Made by a program: the position numbers and the translations under genes. From Umezawaea endophytica (GTDB lineage: Bacteria; Actinomycetota; Actinomycetes; Mycobacteriales; Pseudonocardiaceae), in NCBI RefSeq assembly GCF_025061645.1, contig NZ_JANYMP010000044.1:1-64000 (forward strand): a DNA stretch of 64,000 bases, written 5' to 3'. This document shows positions 36,170 through 46,036 of the stretch, piece by piece. Position 1 is the stretch's first letter. Every line of letters starts with the position of its first letter. The notes under the pieces are model-generated. The model saw only the letters and a program-made list of their open reading frames with translations. It was not told the origin of the DNA and did not search any database.

Positions 36170-37434
36170 CCGTCGTCGATTCGCGGACCGATCTGTCACG
36201 GGAGGAGTCCGACGTGCTGTTGAGCAGGCGGGGGGTGAGCATTGCCCCTGTGGATGACCCCGGTGAGGGACGCGGTCCCTCTTGGCTCGACGACTGGCTG
36301 ACCGCGAACGCGGCCGAGGTCGTCGCCTGGCGCAGGCACCTGCACGCGAACCCGGAGTTGTCGCGCAAGGAGTTCGCCACCACCGAGCTGATCGCGGGCC
36401 TGCTGCGGTCCGTCGGCCTCAAGCCGCGGATCCTGCCCGGCGGCACCGGGCTCGTCTGCGACATCGGCTCCGGGCCCCGGTGCGTCGCACTGCGGGCGGA
36501 CATGGACGCGCTGCCGTTGCAGGAGAACACCGGGCTGCCCTTCTCCTCCACTGTGGAGGGTGCTTCGCACGCCTGCGGGCACGACGCGCACACCACGGTG
36601 CTGCTGGGGACCGCGCTCGCGCTGGCGTCGGCCACCGAGCTGCCCGGCCGCGTCCGCCTGGTGTTCCAGCCCGCGGAGGAGGTCATGCCCGGCGGAGCGC
36701 TGGACGTGCTCGCCGCGGGCGGGCTGGACGGGGTGGAGCGGATCTTCGGGCTGCACTGCGACCCGCGCCTTGAGGTCGGGCGGGTCGGCACCCGGATCGG
36801 GGCCATCACGTCGGCCAGCGACCTGTTGGAGCTGCGGCTGACGTCCCCCGGCGGCCACACGTCCCGGCCCCACCTGACCGCGGACCTGGTCAACGCGCTG
36901 GGCACGGTGATCACCGGGCTGCCGTCCCTGCTGTCCCGCCGCGTCGACCCCCGTTCGGGGACGGTGCTGGTGTGGGGTGCCGTGCACGCGGGTGAGGCGG
37001 CGAACGCCGTGCCGCAGGACGGTGTCCTGCGCGGCACCCTGCGCACCGGCGACCGGGAGATTTGGGCCGAGCTGGAGCCGTTGGTGAAGGAGCTGGTCGG
37101 CGCGCTGCTCGCGCCCACCGGGGTCGGCTTCGACCTGCACCACCGCCGCGGTGTGCCGCCGGTCGTGAACGACCGCGATTCGACGCTGCTGTTCCGCGCG
37201 GGCATCGAGGCCGCGCTGGGTGAGGACGCGCTGGCGGGCACCGAGCAGTCGTCCGGCGGCGAGGACTTCGGGTGGTACCTGGAGCACGCGCCCGGCTCGT
37301 TCGCCCGGCTCGGCGTGTGGGACGGGGTCAGCAAGCAGCGCGACCTGCACCAGCCGACGTTCGACCTGGACGAGCGGGCGCTGCTCGTCGGCGTGCGGGT
37401 GATGGTGCACACCGCGCTGGCGGCGTTGGCCTGA
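36166..37434 (+). CDS. M20 family amidohydrolase 2
   Basis: 422 residues. WRRHLHANPELSRKEFATTE, metal site VALRADMDALPLQENTG and SHACGHDAHTTVLLG, catalytic VFQPAEEVMPGGA, lid SPGGHTSRPH, and SSGGEDFGWYLEHAPG. It has the architecture of N-acyl-L-amino-acid amidohydrolase/hippurate hydrolase. An N-terminal extension of ~35 residues precedes the fold. Its ATG overlaps the TGA of amidohydrolase 1, so the two probably act on related substrates or as partner subunits. Confidence 0.92.
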   Translation: MTVVDSRTDLSREESDVLLSRRGVSIAPVDDPGEGRGPSWLDDWLTANAAEVVAWRRHLHANPELSRKEFATTELIAGLLRSVGLKPRILPGGTGLVCDIGSGPRCVALRADMDALPLQENTGLPFSSTVEGASHACGHDAHTTVLLGTALALASATELPGRVRLVFQPAEEVMPGGALDVLAAGGLDGVERIFGLHCDPRLEVGRVGTRIGAITSASDLLELRLTSPGGHTSRPHLTADLVNALGTVITGLPSLLSRRVDPRSGTVLVWGAVHAGEAANAVPQDGVLRGTLRTGDREIWAELEPLVKELVGALLAPTGVGFDLHHRRGVPPVVNDRDSTLLFRAGIEAALGEDALAGTEQSSGGEDFGWYLEHAPGSFARLGVWDGVSKQRDLHQPTFDLDERALLVGVRVMVHTALAALA

Positions 37435-37527
37435 TCCGCGAGGCGGGAAGCTGGCTCGGGAACCCCTTGATCGGAGCGCGGATGGTGGACCCGCCCGACG
37501 GTCGAGGGGTGGACCCGGTCACCGCGC

Positions 37528-38439
37528 CTACGGCGTGGACGCCGGTTTGACCCGGATCGGGCGGCCCTCGGGGCCGTTCACCCGGACCTCCGCGGGCGTG
37601 ACCTCCAGCACCGCGCCGGAGTCCTCCTCGCAGGCCGCCTCGGAGATCAGCACCACGTTCGGCTCCCCGGTTTCGCGGAGCACCTCCGCGACGGCGTCAC
37701 CGTCCAGCGCGTTCGCGGTGATCAGCTTCCAGGTGGCGTCGCTGTCGCGCACGCCCTCGGTCAGCCACTCCCGCTGTTCGAGGTCGGTCCCGGTGCGCTG
37801 GTCCAGGACGATGACGTCCACCAGCCTGCCGAACGTGAGACCGCGGAAGCGGCGGCCGTCGCGCACCGGCTGCCAGTCGAGGTGCGCGGTGCCCGCCACG
37901 ACGACGGGGTGCGCGGCGTGCAGCCTCCGGACGTCCGGGTTGGCCAGGTGCCTGGCCAGCATGCGCTTGTCGGTGGGGAGCGAGCCGACCTGGAGGACCG
38001 CGTCGAGGCCGCTGCGCTGGGCCAACTGGGCGTGGGCCTGGCCGCGCAGGACGCCGAAGCGCAGCAGGTCGCACTCGTCGTGGGGCGCGGTGGTGGTGCG
38101 GCCGGTTTCCGACACGACGCCACCCACCCGGAAGCGGTAGTAGTACGCCGTCCTCGGTCTCAGGCCGGTCACCGGGACCTTGACGGTGTGGTCACGACCG
38201 GCGGTGGCCAGGGCCATGCCCGCCGACACCGGGCGCTCGAACGTCAGCGTCCTGGAGACCTCCCAGGTGACGCTCACGACCGGCAGGCCGGTCGTGACCC
38301 GTGTCCACAGCAGGACGCCGTCCGGCCAGGGGTCGCCGGACGCGACACCGTGGTCGAACGACACCTGCCAGTCGAGCGGGGAACTCATCTGCGGATCCTG
38401 CCCCAGCGGAGGGCCCTCGCCGTAGTCCCGGCGGGGCAC
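37528..38439 (-). CDS. PhoD-like protein lacking most metal-binding residues
   Basis: About 303 residues. The N-terminal ~110 matches the PhoD N-terminal Ig-like domain (FDHGVASGDPWPDGVLLWTR, LRPRTAYYYRFRVGG). The following region corresponds in order to the metallophosphatase but is much shortened. Where active PhoD has GDYIYE and DDHE-type ligands there are AVLQVGSLPTD and VVVAGTAHLDW. It is probably a non-catalytic relative. The start may be GTG 38439 or ATG 38388; the latter gives MSSPLDWQVSFDHG. Convergent with the M20 pair. Confidence 0.7.
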   Translation of the reverse strand: MPRRDYGEGPPLGQDPQMSSPLDWQVSFDHGVASGDPWPDGVLLWTRVTTGLPVVSVTWEVSRTLTFERPVSAGMALATAGRDHTVKVPVTGLRPRTAYYYRFRVGGVVSETGRTTTAPHDECDLLRFGVLRGQAHAQLAQRSGLDAVLQVGSLPTDKRMLARHLANPDVRRLHAAHPVVVAGTAHLDWQPVRDGRRFRGLTFGRLVDVIVLDQRTGTDLEQREWLTEGVRDSDATWKLITANALDGDAVAEVLRETGEPNVVLISEAACEEDSGAVLEVTPAEVRVNGPEGRPIRVKPASTP

Positions 38440-38479
38440 GTGACAGCTTCAGGTCAACAGGGGTCTGGCCTGCAACCGA

Positions 38480-40255
38480 TCAGGACACCGGTTCGATCAG
38501 TTGCGGACGGGCTTCCGGGGCCGCCGACCGGACGCCGTCGGCCGACTCGTCGTTCGGCTGCGCCTGCGACTCGCGCTCCGCTTCGACCCGCGAGTTGTAG
38601 ACCTCGACCTCGCGCTTGATCCGGTCCTCGTCCCAGCCGAGCACCCCCGCGACGAGGCGGGCGACCGGCTCGGCGCTCTCGACGCCGCGGTGCGGGTACT
38701 CGATCGAGATGCGGGTCCGCCGGGTGAGCACGTCCTCCAGGTGGAGCGCGCCCTCGTGGCTGACCGCGTAGTACGCCTCGACCTGGAGGTAGTCCGGCGA
38801 GCCTGGGATCGGCTTGAGCAGGTCCGGGTTGTCGCGCGACAGGCCCAGCACCTCGTGCACCAGCGAGCCGTAGCGGTCGAGCAGGTGGCGCACGCGGTAC
38901 GGGTGGAGGCCGTAGCGGGCGGCCAACTGGTCCGCCTGGTTCACCAGCGCGTGGTAGCCGTCCGCGCCCACCAGCGGCACCTTGTCGGTGATGGACGGCT
39001 GGATGCGGCCGGGCACGTCCACCGACGCGGCGTCGATCGCGTCGGCGCCCATCACCCGGTACGTCGTGTACTTGCCGCCCGCGATGGCGACGAGGCCGGG
39101 GGAGACGCGGGCGACGGCGTGCTCGCGCGACAGCTTCGACGTCGACTCGTTCTCGCCCGCGAGCAGCGGGCGGAGGCCCGCGTAGACGCCTTCGATGTCC
39201 TCGTGCGTCAACGGGGTCGCGAGGACCGTGTTCACGTGCTCGAGGATGTAGTCGATGTCCGCGCGGGTGGCGGCGGGGTGCGCGAGGTCGAGGTTCCAGT
39301 CCGTGTCGGTGGTGCCGACGATCCAGTGGTTGCGCCACGGGATGACGAACAGGACGGACTTCTCGGTGCGCAGGATCATGCCGGACTCCGACACGATCCG
39401 GTCGCGCGCGACCACGATGTGCACGCCCTTGCTGGCGCGCACGCGGAACCGGCCGCGGCTGCCCGAGAGCCGCTGGAGCTCGTCCGTCCACACGCCCGTG
39501 GCGTTGATCACGGCGTGCGCCCGGACGTCCGTCTCGCGGCCGTCCTCGACGTCGCGGACGCGGACGCCCGAGACCCGGTCCGCCTCGCGGAGGAAGTCGA
39601 CGACCTGGGTGGACGTCCGCACGACGGCGCCGTAGTGCGCGGCGGTGCGGCCGACCATCATGGTGTGGCGGGCGTCGTCGGCCTGGGCGTCGAAGTAGCG
39701 GATGCCGCCGATCAGCGCGTCCCGCTTCAACGCGGGCACCATGCGCAGCGCGCCCGCCTTGGTCAGGTGCTTCTGGCCGGGGACGGACCGCCCGCCGCCC
39801 ATGGAGTCGTAGAGGAACAGGCCCGCCGCCGTGTACGGCCGCTCCCACACGCGCTTGGTCAGCGGGTAGAGGAACGCGACCGGCTTCACCAGGTGCGGGG
39901 CGATCCGGTTGAGCATCAGCTCGCGTTCGCGGAGCGCTTCGCGGACCAGGCCGAACTCGAGCTGTTCGAGGTAGCGCAGGCCGCCGTGGAACAGCTTGCT
40001 CGACCGGCTCGACGTGCCGGAGGCGAGGTCGCGGGCTTCGACGAGCGCCACCCGCAGGCCTCGCGTCGCGGCGTCCAGCGCGGCTCCGACCCCGACCACG
40101 CCGCCGCCGACGATGACGACGTCGAAGGTCTCGGTCTCCAGCCGCCGCCAGGACTCCTCGCGTTCCAGGGGCCCCAGACGACCGGTGACGGCCGCCTCGA
40201 CCTCGGTCTCGGTCTGCTCGTGCACCGCTTCTTCTCGGGGCTTGCGCGTGGCCAC
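38480..40255 (-). CDS. glpD: Aerobic glycerol-3-phosphate dehydrogenase
   Basis: 591 residues, FAD-dependent oxidation of glycerol 3-phosphate to dihydroxyacetone phosphate at the membrane. FAD loop VVIVGGGVVGVGAALDAATRG at about 46-66, SSRSSKLFHGGLRYLE, INATGVWTDELQ, and IAGGKYTTYRVM. The C-terminal ~180 residues form the GlpD cap domain. It starts at GTG 40255 with a ~40-residue N-terminal extension; an internal start is possible. It is divergent from glpF-glpK and completes the glycerol route. Confidence 0.95.
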   Translation of the reverse strand: MATRKPREEAVHEQTETEVEAAVTGRLGPLEREESWRRLETETFDVVIVGGGVVGVGAALDAATRGLRVALVEARDLASGTSSRSSKLFHGGLRYLEQLEFGLVREALRERELMLNRIAPHLVKPVAFLYPLTKRVWERPYTAAGLFLYDSMGGGRSVPGQKHLTKAGALRMVPALKRDALIGGIRYFDAQADDARHTMMVGRTAAHYGAVVRTSTQVVDFLREADRVSGVRVRDVEDGRETDVRAHAVINATGVWTDELQRLSGSRGRFRVRASKGVHIVVARDRIVSESGMILRTEKSVLFVIPWRNHWIVGTTDTDWNLDLAHPAATRADIDYILEHVNTVLATPLTHEDIEGVYAGLRPLLAGENESTSKLSREHAVARVSPGLVAIAGGKYTTYRVMGADAIDAASVDVPGRIQPSITDKVPLVGADGYHALVNQADQLAARYGLHPYRVRHLLDRYGSLVHEVLGLSRDNPDLLKPIPGSPDYLQVEAYYAVSHEGALHLEDVLTRRTRISIEYPHRGVESAEPVARLVAGVLGWDEDRIKREVEVYNSRVEAERESQAQPNDESADGVRSAAPEARPQLIEPVS

Positions 40256-40538
40256 GACAAACGCCTCCCTGCGCTGACCTGCTGCTGACTCCCAGCACGT
40301 TACCCGTAGGTACGGACATTCGGGGATCGTGGGCGTCGCGTTGGCGCGCTCTAACGGTTTGTGATGTGCTGACCAGGAGCGAACGACCCTAAAACGGCCC
40401 GAGCTGACAATCGGACCGTAGACAACCGATCAGTTCGGCGGTTAGCGTCAGGTCGCATCACGGGGTGGGCAGCGCGGCCGAACCCGAGCTCGAACGCGCC
40501 TCCCTACCCGGTCCGCCACACGGCGAGGAGGCTGGCGA
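40256..40538. promoter_or_regulatory. Shared glp intergenic region
   Basis: 283 bp between divergent glpD and glpFK. It contains two similar 9-mers in direct orientation, GACAATCGG (40406-40414) and GACAACCGA (40421-40429), 15 bp apart, which could bind a glycerol regulator. No regulator gene is adjacent in this window. Confidence 0.3.
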
Positions 40539-41282
<744 letters not shown>

Positions 41283-41301
41283 AGTTGAGAGGACACCTCG
41301 C

Positions 41302-42816
41302 ATGACCCAGTACGTGGCCGCGATCGACCAGGGCACCACCTCGACCAGGTGCATGATCTTCGACCACTCCGGTCGGGTGGTCTCGGTCGACCAGAAGGAG
41401 CACGAGCAGATCTTCCCGAGGGCGGGCTGGGTCGAGCACGACCCGGAGGAGGTCTGGACGAACACCCGCCAGGTCGCCGCGGGAGCGCTCGCCAAGGCCG
41501 ACCTGACCACCGCGGACATCGTCGCGGTCGGCATCACCAACCAGCGCGAGACCGCGGTGGTGTGGGACAGGACCACCGGCAAGCCGGTCTACAACGCGAT
41601 CGTCTGGCAGGACACCCGCACGGACAAGATCTGCCAGGAGCTGGAGGCGTTGGGCGGCGGGCAGGAGCGGTACCGCGAGAAGACCGGGTTGCCGCTGGCG
41701 ACCTACTTCTCCGGCCCCAAGGTCCGGTGGATCCTGGACAACGTCGACGGTGCCCGCGCCAAGGCCGAAGCCGGTGACCTGCTGTTCGGCAACATGGACA
41801 CGTGGGTCCTGTGGAACATGACCGGCGGCGTCGACGGCGGCGTGCACGTCACCGACCCGACGAACGCCTCCCGCACGCTGCTGATGGACCTGGACACGCT
41901 GACGTGGGACGAGTCCATCGCGGCTGACATGAAGATCCCGGTGTCGATGCTGCCGGAGATCAAGTCGTCGTCGGAGGTGTACGGGCAGGTCCGCGAACGC
42001 GGCGCGCTGGCCGGGCTGCCGATCGCGGGCATCCTCGGCGACCAGCAGGCGGCGACGTTCGGCCAGGCCTGCCTGTCGCCCGGCGAGGCCAAGAACACCT
42101 ACGGCACCGGCAACTTCGTGCTGCTCAACACGGGCACGGAGAAGGTGCTCAGCAACAACGGCCTGCTCACCACGGTCTGCTACAAGATCGGCTCGAACGA
42201 CACGGTGTACGCGCTGGAGGGCTCCATCGCGGTCACCGGGTCGCTGGTGCAGTGGCTGCGGGACAACCTCGGCATGATCGGCACGGCCGCCGAGATCGAG
42301 GAGCACGCGCGGTCCGTGGACGACAACGGCGGCGCGTACTTCGTACCCGCGTTCTCGGGGCTGTTCGCGCCGTACTGGCGGTCCGACGCGCGCGGCGCGA
42401 TCGTCGGCCTGACCCGGTACGTCAACAAGGGCCACCTGGCCCGCGCGGTGCTGGAGGCCACGGCGTTCCAGTCCCGCGAGGTCATCGACGCCATGAACGC
42501 CGACTCCGGCGTGGAGCTGACGTCGTTGAAGGTCGACGGCGGGATGGTCGTCAACGAGCTGCTGATGCAGTTCCAGGCCGACATCCTCGGCGTGCCGGTG
42601 ATCCGGCCGGTCGTCGCGGAGACCACGGCGCTGGGCGCGGCCTACGCGGCCGGGCTCGCGGTGGGGTTCTGGAAGAGCGAGGACGACATCCGCGAGAACT
42701 GGGCGCAGGACAAGCAGTGGGACCCGTCGATGGACGAATCGCAGCGGGCCAGTGAGTACAAGAACTGGAAGAAGGCCGTGAGCCGGACGTTGGACTGGGT
42801 CGACAAGGACGAGTGA
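41302..42816 (+). CDS. glpK: Glycerol kinase
   Basis: 504 residues, FGGY family. [19 protein letters not shown] (ATP phosphate loop), [65 protein letters not shown], and [18 protein letters not shown]. It phosphorylates glycerol after GlpF uptake. GAGAGGA lies 9 nt before ATG 41302. Followed by a strong terminator. Confidence 0.97.
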   Translation: MTQYVAAIDQGTTSTRCMIFDHSGRVVSVDQKEHEQIFPRAGWVEHDPEEVWTNTRQVAAGALAKADLTTADIVAVGITNQRETAVVWDRTTGKPVYNAIVWQDTRTDKICQELEALGGGQERYREKTGLPLATYFSGPKVRWILDNVDGARAKAEAGDLLFGNMDTWVLWNMTGGVDGGVHVTDPTNASRTLLMDLDTLTWDESIAADMKIPVSMLPEIKSSSEVYGQVRERGALAGLPIAGILGDQQAATFGQACLSPGEAKNTYGTGNFVLLNTGTEKVLSNNGLLTTVCYKIGSNDTVYALEGSIAVTGSLVQWLRDNLGMIGTAAEIEEHARSVDDNGGAYFVPAFSGLFAPYWRSDARGAIVGLTRYVNKGHLARAVLEATAFQSREVIDAMNADSGVELTSLKVDGGMVVNELLMQFQADILGVPVIRPVVAETTALGAAYAAGLAVGFWKSEDDIRENWAQDKQWDPSMDESQRASEYKNWKKAVSRTLDWVDKDE

Positions 42817-42820
42817 GGTG

Positions 42821-42864
42821 AGCGAAAAGGCCCGTCCCCGTTGTGGGGACGGGCCTTTTTCGCT
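42821..42864. terminator. Bidirectional terminator
   Basis: A 15-bp stem (42825-42839 with 42845-42859) has a 5-nt loop, flanked by A-run and T-run so it serves both glpK (+) and the convergent lpdA-like gene (-). Confidence 0.92.
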
Positions 42865-42869
42865 GTCTT

Positions 42870-44270
42870 CTAGTCCAGGTCGTCGTGCCGCATGAGCTGG
42901 CGGCCGGACTCCGTGATGGAGCCCGAGAGGGACGGGTACACGGAGAACGTGGTGGCCAGGTCCTCGACGGTGAGCTGGTTCTGGACGCTCAGTGCGATCG
43001 GCAGGATCAGTTCGCTCGCGTTCGGGGCGACGACGACGCCGCCGATGACCACGCCGGTGGCGGGGCGGCAGAACAGCTTCACGAAGCCGCGGCGCAGGCC
43101 CTCCATCTTGGCGCGGGGGTTCGTCGCCAGTGGGAGCATGATCGTGCGGGCCGGGACCTTGCCGGAGTCGATCGCGTGCTGGCTGATGCCGACGTTCGCG
43201 ATCTCCGGGTTGGTGAAGACGTTCGCGGCGACCGTCTTGAGCTTGATCGGGCTGACGCCCTCGCCCAGCGCGTGCCACATCGCGATGCGGCCCTGCATGG
43301 CCGCGACCGACGCCAGCAGCATCAGACCGGTGCAGTCGCCCGCCGCGTAGACGCCGGACACGTTCGTGCGCGACACCCGGTCGACCGGGATGTACCCGCC
43401 GCGACCCAGTTCGATGCCGATCTTGTCCAGGCCGATGTCGGTGGTGTTCGGGACCGAGCCGACCGCCATCAGGGCGTGGCTGGCCTCGATCACGCGGCCG
43501 TCCTCCAGGTGGATCTTCACGCCGTCGCCGACGTTCTCCACCTTGTCCGCGCGGGCGTGCTTCACGACGGTCGTGCCGCGCTCGGCGAACACGTCCTCCA
43601 GCACCGCGGCGGCGTCCGCGTCTTCGTGCGGGAGCACGCGGTCGCGGCTGGACACCATCGTGACCTTGACACCCAGCTCGGTGTAGGCGGAGGCGAACTC
43701 GACACCCGTGACACCGGAGCCGATGACGGCCAGGTGCTCGGGGAGTTCGGGGAGGTCGTAGATCTGCCGCCAGTCGAGGACGCGCTTGCCGTCCGGCTCG
43801 GCGCCCGGCAACACGCGCGGGGTCGCGCCTGTGGCGATCAACACCACGTCGGCCGACAGCGTCTCGGTCTCGCCGTTCGAGTCGACCACGACCCGGTGCT
43901 GCGCCAGACCGCGCGTGTCGTCGCAGAACTTGGCGGTGCCGTTGACGATCCGGACACCCTCGCGCTGGAGCCGCGCCCGGATGTCGGCGGACTGCGCGAG
44001 CGCAAGGCCCTTCACCCGACCGTGTACAACCGGGAGGTCGACCTCCGCCGCGTTGTCGTCGGTGTGAATGCCCAGCTCACCGGCGTTGCGGAAGGCGCTG
44101 CGACCGCCCGCGGACGCGATGAACGTCTTGGAGGGGACGCAGTCGTAGAGGACGCAGGCGCCACCCACGCCGTCGCTTTCCACGACCGTGACTTCGGCCC
44201 CGTGCTGAGCTGCGACAAGAGCGGCTTCATAGCCTGCGGGGCCGCCGCCCATGATGACGATGCGGGTCAC
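42870..44270 (-). CDS. lpdA: LpdA-like NAD(P)H:quinone/disulfide flavoreductase
   Basis: 466 residues of the lipoamide dehydrogenase-like family. FAD loop IVIMGGGPAGYEAALVA; redox pair Cys39/Cys44 in GACVLYDCVPSKT; NAD loop IGSGVTGVEFASAYTELG; AAGDCTGLMLLASVAAMQG. In true lipoamide dehydrogenases the C-terminal motif has a catalytic His-Glu pair (HAHPTLSE). Here it is VYPSLSGSI, so the His is missing, as in Mycobacterium tuberculosis LpdA (Rv3303c), which acts as a quinone reductase rather than an E3. GTG 44270. Confidence 0.88.
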   Translation of the reverse strand: MTRIVIMGGGPAGYEAALVAAQHGAEVTVVESDGVGGACVLYDCVPSKTFIASAGGRSAFRNAGELGIHTDDNAAEVDLPVVHGRVKGLALAQSADIRARLQREGVRIVNGTAKFCDDTRGLAQHRVVVDSNGETETLSADVVLIATGATPRVLPGAEPDGKRVLDWRQIYDLPELPEHLAVIGSGVTGVEFASAYTELGVKVTMVSSRDRVLPHEDADAAAVLEDVFAERGTTVVKHARADKVENVGDGVKIHLEDGRVIEASHALMAVGSVPNTTDIGLDKIGIELGRGGYIPVDRVSRTNVSGVYAAGDCTGLMLLASVAAMQGRIAMWHALGEGVSPIKLKTVAANVFTNPEIANVGISQHAIDSGKVPARTIMLPLATNPRAKMEGLRRGFVKLFCRPATGVVIGGVVVAPNASELILPIALSVQNQLTVEDLATTFSVYPSLSGSITESGRQLMRHDDLD

Positions 44271-44389
44271 GCGAGATCCTCCTCAGACAGCGGCAACGGC
44301 CGCGCACAACCGTACGCGGTCGGGTCGTTGTCCGTGTCGTCCGGTCTTGTGTTCCTCAAGGTGATCGCCGTGTCGCTAGGCTGTCGGTC

Positions 44390-44839
44390 GTGCCGCTCTA
44401 TGCCGCGTACGGGTCGAACATGGATCCGAACCAGATGATGGAGCGAGCCCCCTACTCCCCGATGGCGGGGACTGGCTGGCTCGCTGGTTGGCGTCTGTCG
44501 TTCGGTGGCGAGGACCTCGGCTGGGAGGGCGCGCTCGCCACCATCGTCGAGGACCCCGATTCCCAGACCTTCGCCGTCCTCTACGACGTGTCACCGCGGG
44601 ACGAGTCGCGGTTGGACCGGTGGGAAGGGGCGCTGGGTCTGTACAAGAAGATCCGGTTGAGGGTGCAGACGTTGGAGGGGTCCGTGGTCGCCTGGCTGTA
44701 CGTGCTGGACGCGTACGAAGGTGGGCTGCCCTCGGCGCGGTACCTGGGGGTGGTGGCGGACGCGGCTGAGGCCGCGGGGGCGCCTGACGACTACGTGTCG
44801 GATTTGAGGACCAAGCCCTGTCGGGGGATTGGGTCCTGA
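44390..44839 (+). CDS. Gamma-glutamylcyclotransferase-like protein
   Basis: 149 residues. GGCT/AIG2 fold signature YAAYGSNMDPNQM near the N-terminus, then VLYDVSPRDESRLDRWEGA and the YVLDAYEGGLPSARYL segment carrying the likely catalytic Glu. The family releases 5-oxoproline from gamma-glutamyl dipeptides, but many members are uncharacterised. GTG 44390 lies 7 nt after TAGGCT (possible leaderless promoter). Its 3' end grades into the G/T-rich block around hairpin element C. Confidence 0.85.
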   Translation: MPLYAAYGSNMDPNQMMERAPYSPMAGTGWLAGWRLSFGGEDLGWEGALATIVEDPDSQTFAVLYDVSPRDESRLDRWEGALGLYKKIRLRVQTLEGSVVAWLYVLDAYEGGLPSARYLGVVADAAEAAGAPDDYVSDLRTKPCRGIGS

Positions 44840-44858
44840 GGGTTGGGGTGGCGGTGGG

Positions 44859-44941
44859 CACCCCGAATCGCGCGAGTGTCTCCATGACTGTGCGGCTTTG
44901 TCAAGGCGGGAAAGATGCCTTGACAAAGCCGCACAGTCATG
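44859..44941 (+). repeat. Hairpin element, copy C
   Basis: A 5' box at 44859-44882 (CACCCCG..TCGCGCGAGTGTCTC) is followed by a perfect 25-bp stem (44883-44907 with 44917-44941) and loop GGGAAAGAT. The outer 14 bp (starting CATGACTGTGCGG) share little with the other copies but pair perfectly. It lies 20 bp after the GGCT-like gene. Confidence 0.9.
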
Positions 44942-45012
44942 AGGTGCGCTAAGAGTCGGGGTGCGGCCGGGGGAAGGGTTTTAAGGGACGGAACGCTTGG
45001 GTTGCGGGCGGT

Positions 45013-45237
45013 GCGGGTTGCGGCCGGGGGCCCAGGTGGGCGTGCGGTTGGGTCGGGGGCGGGTTGCGGCCGGGGGCCCGAGTGCGCGCCGGTTGGTCCG
45101 GGGGCGAGTTTGGGCCGGGGGCCCGGAAGGCGCCGGTGGGTTGGGGGCAGGTTGCGGCCGGGGGCCCGAGTGCGCGCCGGTTGGTCCGGGGGCGGGATTG
45201 GGCCGGGGGCCCGGAAGGCGCTGGTGGGCCGTGGGTT
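45013..45237. repeat. G-rich tandem repeat of ~44-bp units (88-bp higher order)
   Basis: Five imperfect units of 42-47 bp each contain GGCCGGGGGCCC. The last four form two near-identical 88-bp blocks starting at 45062 and 45150. The array runs to the stop codon of the EspG-like gene. Together with hairpin C it fills the 396-bp gene-free stretch 44840-45235. Confidence 0.8.
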
Positions 45238-46036
45238 AGAGGCTTTCTGCCAGTAGTTCTGACAGGTGGTGGTCCAGGCGGCGGTGGTCTACCGGGGAGA
45301 CTGTGCTCCACGGTTGTTGGCCTGGGGATGCGCGGCGCATTTGTACGTATCTGCCTTCTGGGGTGTCGTAGAAGGCGATCACTCTTTCCGGGCGCCTGCG
45401 TTTGCCCCACTTGTCTCTTGCCGCTGTGCCGAATTGGCCTCTGTTTCCTGCGTCTCGCATCATTTCCGCGAGGGTGTGGGCGTCGTCTTGGCGTACGCCG
45501 CGGGTCCGCAGTGCGTTTTCCAGGTCTTCCGCGGTTTTTGCCGCTGCTGCTGCCGCGTCCAGGTCTGCGCTGGGCAGGGTGATGGAGTGGCCTGGGCCTG
45601 CTGGTGCGTTGGGTAGTACTGAGAGGGCTTCTCTGGGGAGGCTTTCGCCGGAGGCCGGTCGTAGGGTTAGGCGGTCGCCGTCCAGTACTGCTACTACGCC
45701 TGCCTGGCCTTTTGCGGCTGCCAGTACGCGGACGCTGCGGCCTAGCCACAGGCGGCCGTCCACCTCGGTTTGTGGGCGGTTGAGCAGGTGCAGCAGGTCT
45801 TCCAGGGCTGGGTCGAGTGAGACTGGTTTGCCCAGGCCTCGGCGTTCCAGGCCTGCCCAGACGGTGTGTTCCAGTTCCGCGCGTTCCGCGTAGGTCTTGC
45901 CCGGTGAGGGGACCTTGAGGACCAGCGGCATCGTTTCCAGGCGGAGGTGGTCCCAGAGCACGTCGAATTCCAGTGCTGTGATGATCACCGGTTCACGCAG
46001 TTCGCTCGTGCCCAGGTCCACTCCGAAGCTCGTCAT
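45236..46036 (-). CDS. EspG-like type VII secretion chaperone
   Basis: 266 residues. Opens with ELREPVIITALEFDVLWDHL and has the alternating alpha/beta pattern of ESX EspG proteins, which bind PE-PPE dimers and keep them soluble before export (LSVLPNAPAGPGHSITLP, FYDTPEGRYVQMRR near the end). ATG 46036 shares a base with the TGA of the upstream PPE-like gene (TGATG), supporting a chaperone-substrate pair. The + strand is G/T rich across this gene, fading by about 46 kb. Confidence 0.8.
   Translation of the reverse strand: MTSFGVDLGTSELREPVIITALEFDVLWDHLRLETMPLVLKVPSPGKTYAERAELEHTVWAGLERRGLGKPVSLDPALEDLLHLLNRPQTEVDGRLWLGRSVRVLAAAKGQAGVVAVLDGDRLTLRPASGESLPREALSVLPNAPAGPGHSITLPSADLDAAAAAAKTAEDLENALRTRGVRQDDAHTLAEMMRDAGNRGQFGTAARDKWGKRRRPERVIAFYDTPEGRYVQMRRASPGQQPWSTVSPVDHRRLDHHLSELLAESL

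Noticed and set aside
44949-45235. Extension of the EspG-like gene or a separate Pro/Arg-rich ORF over the G-rich repeats
   Set aside because: The EspG frame stops cleanly at 45236, and the repeat translation is low-complexity in every frame.
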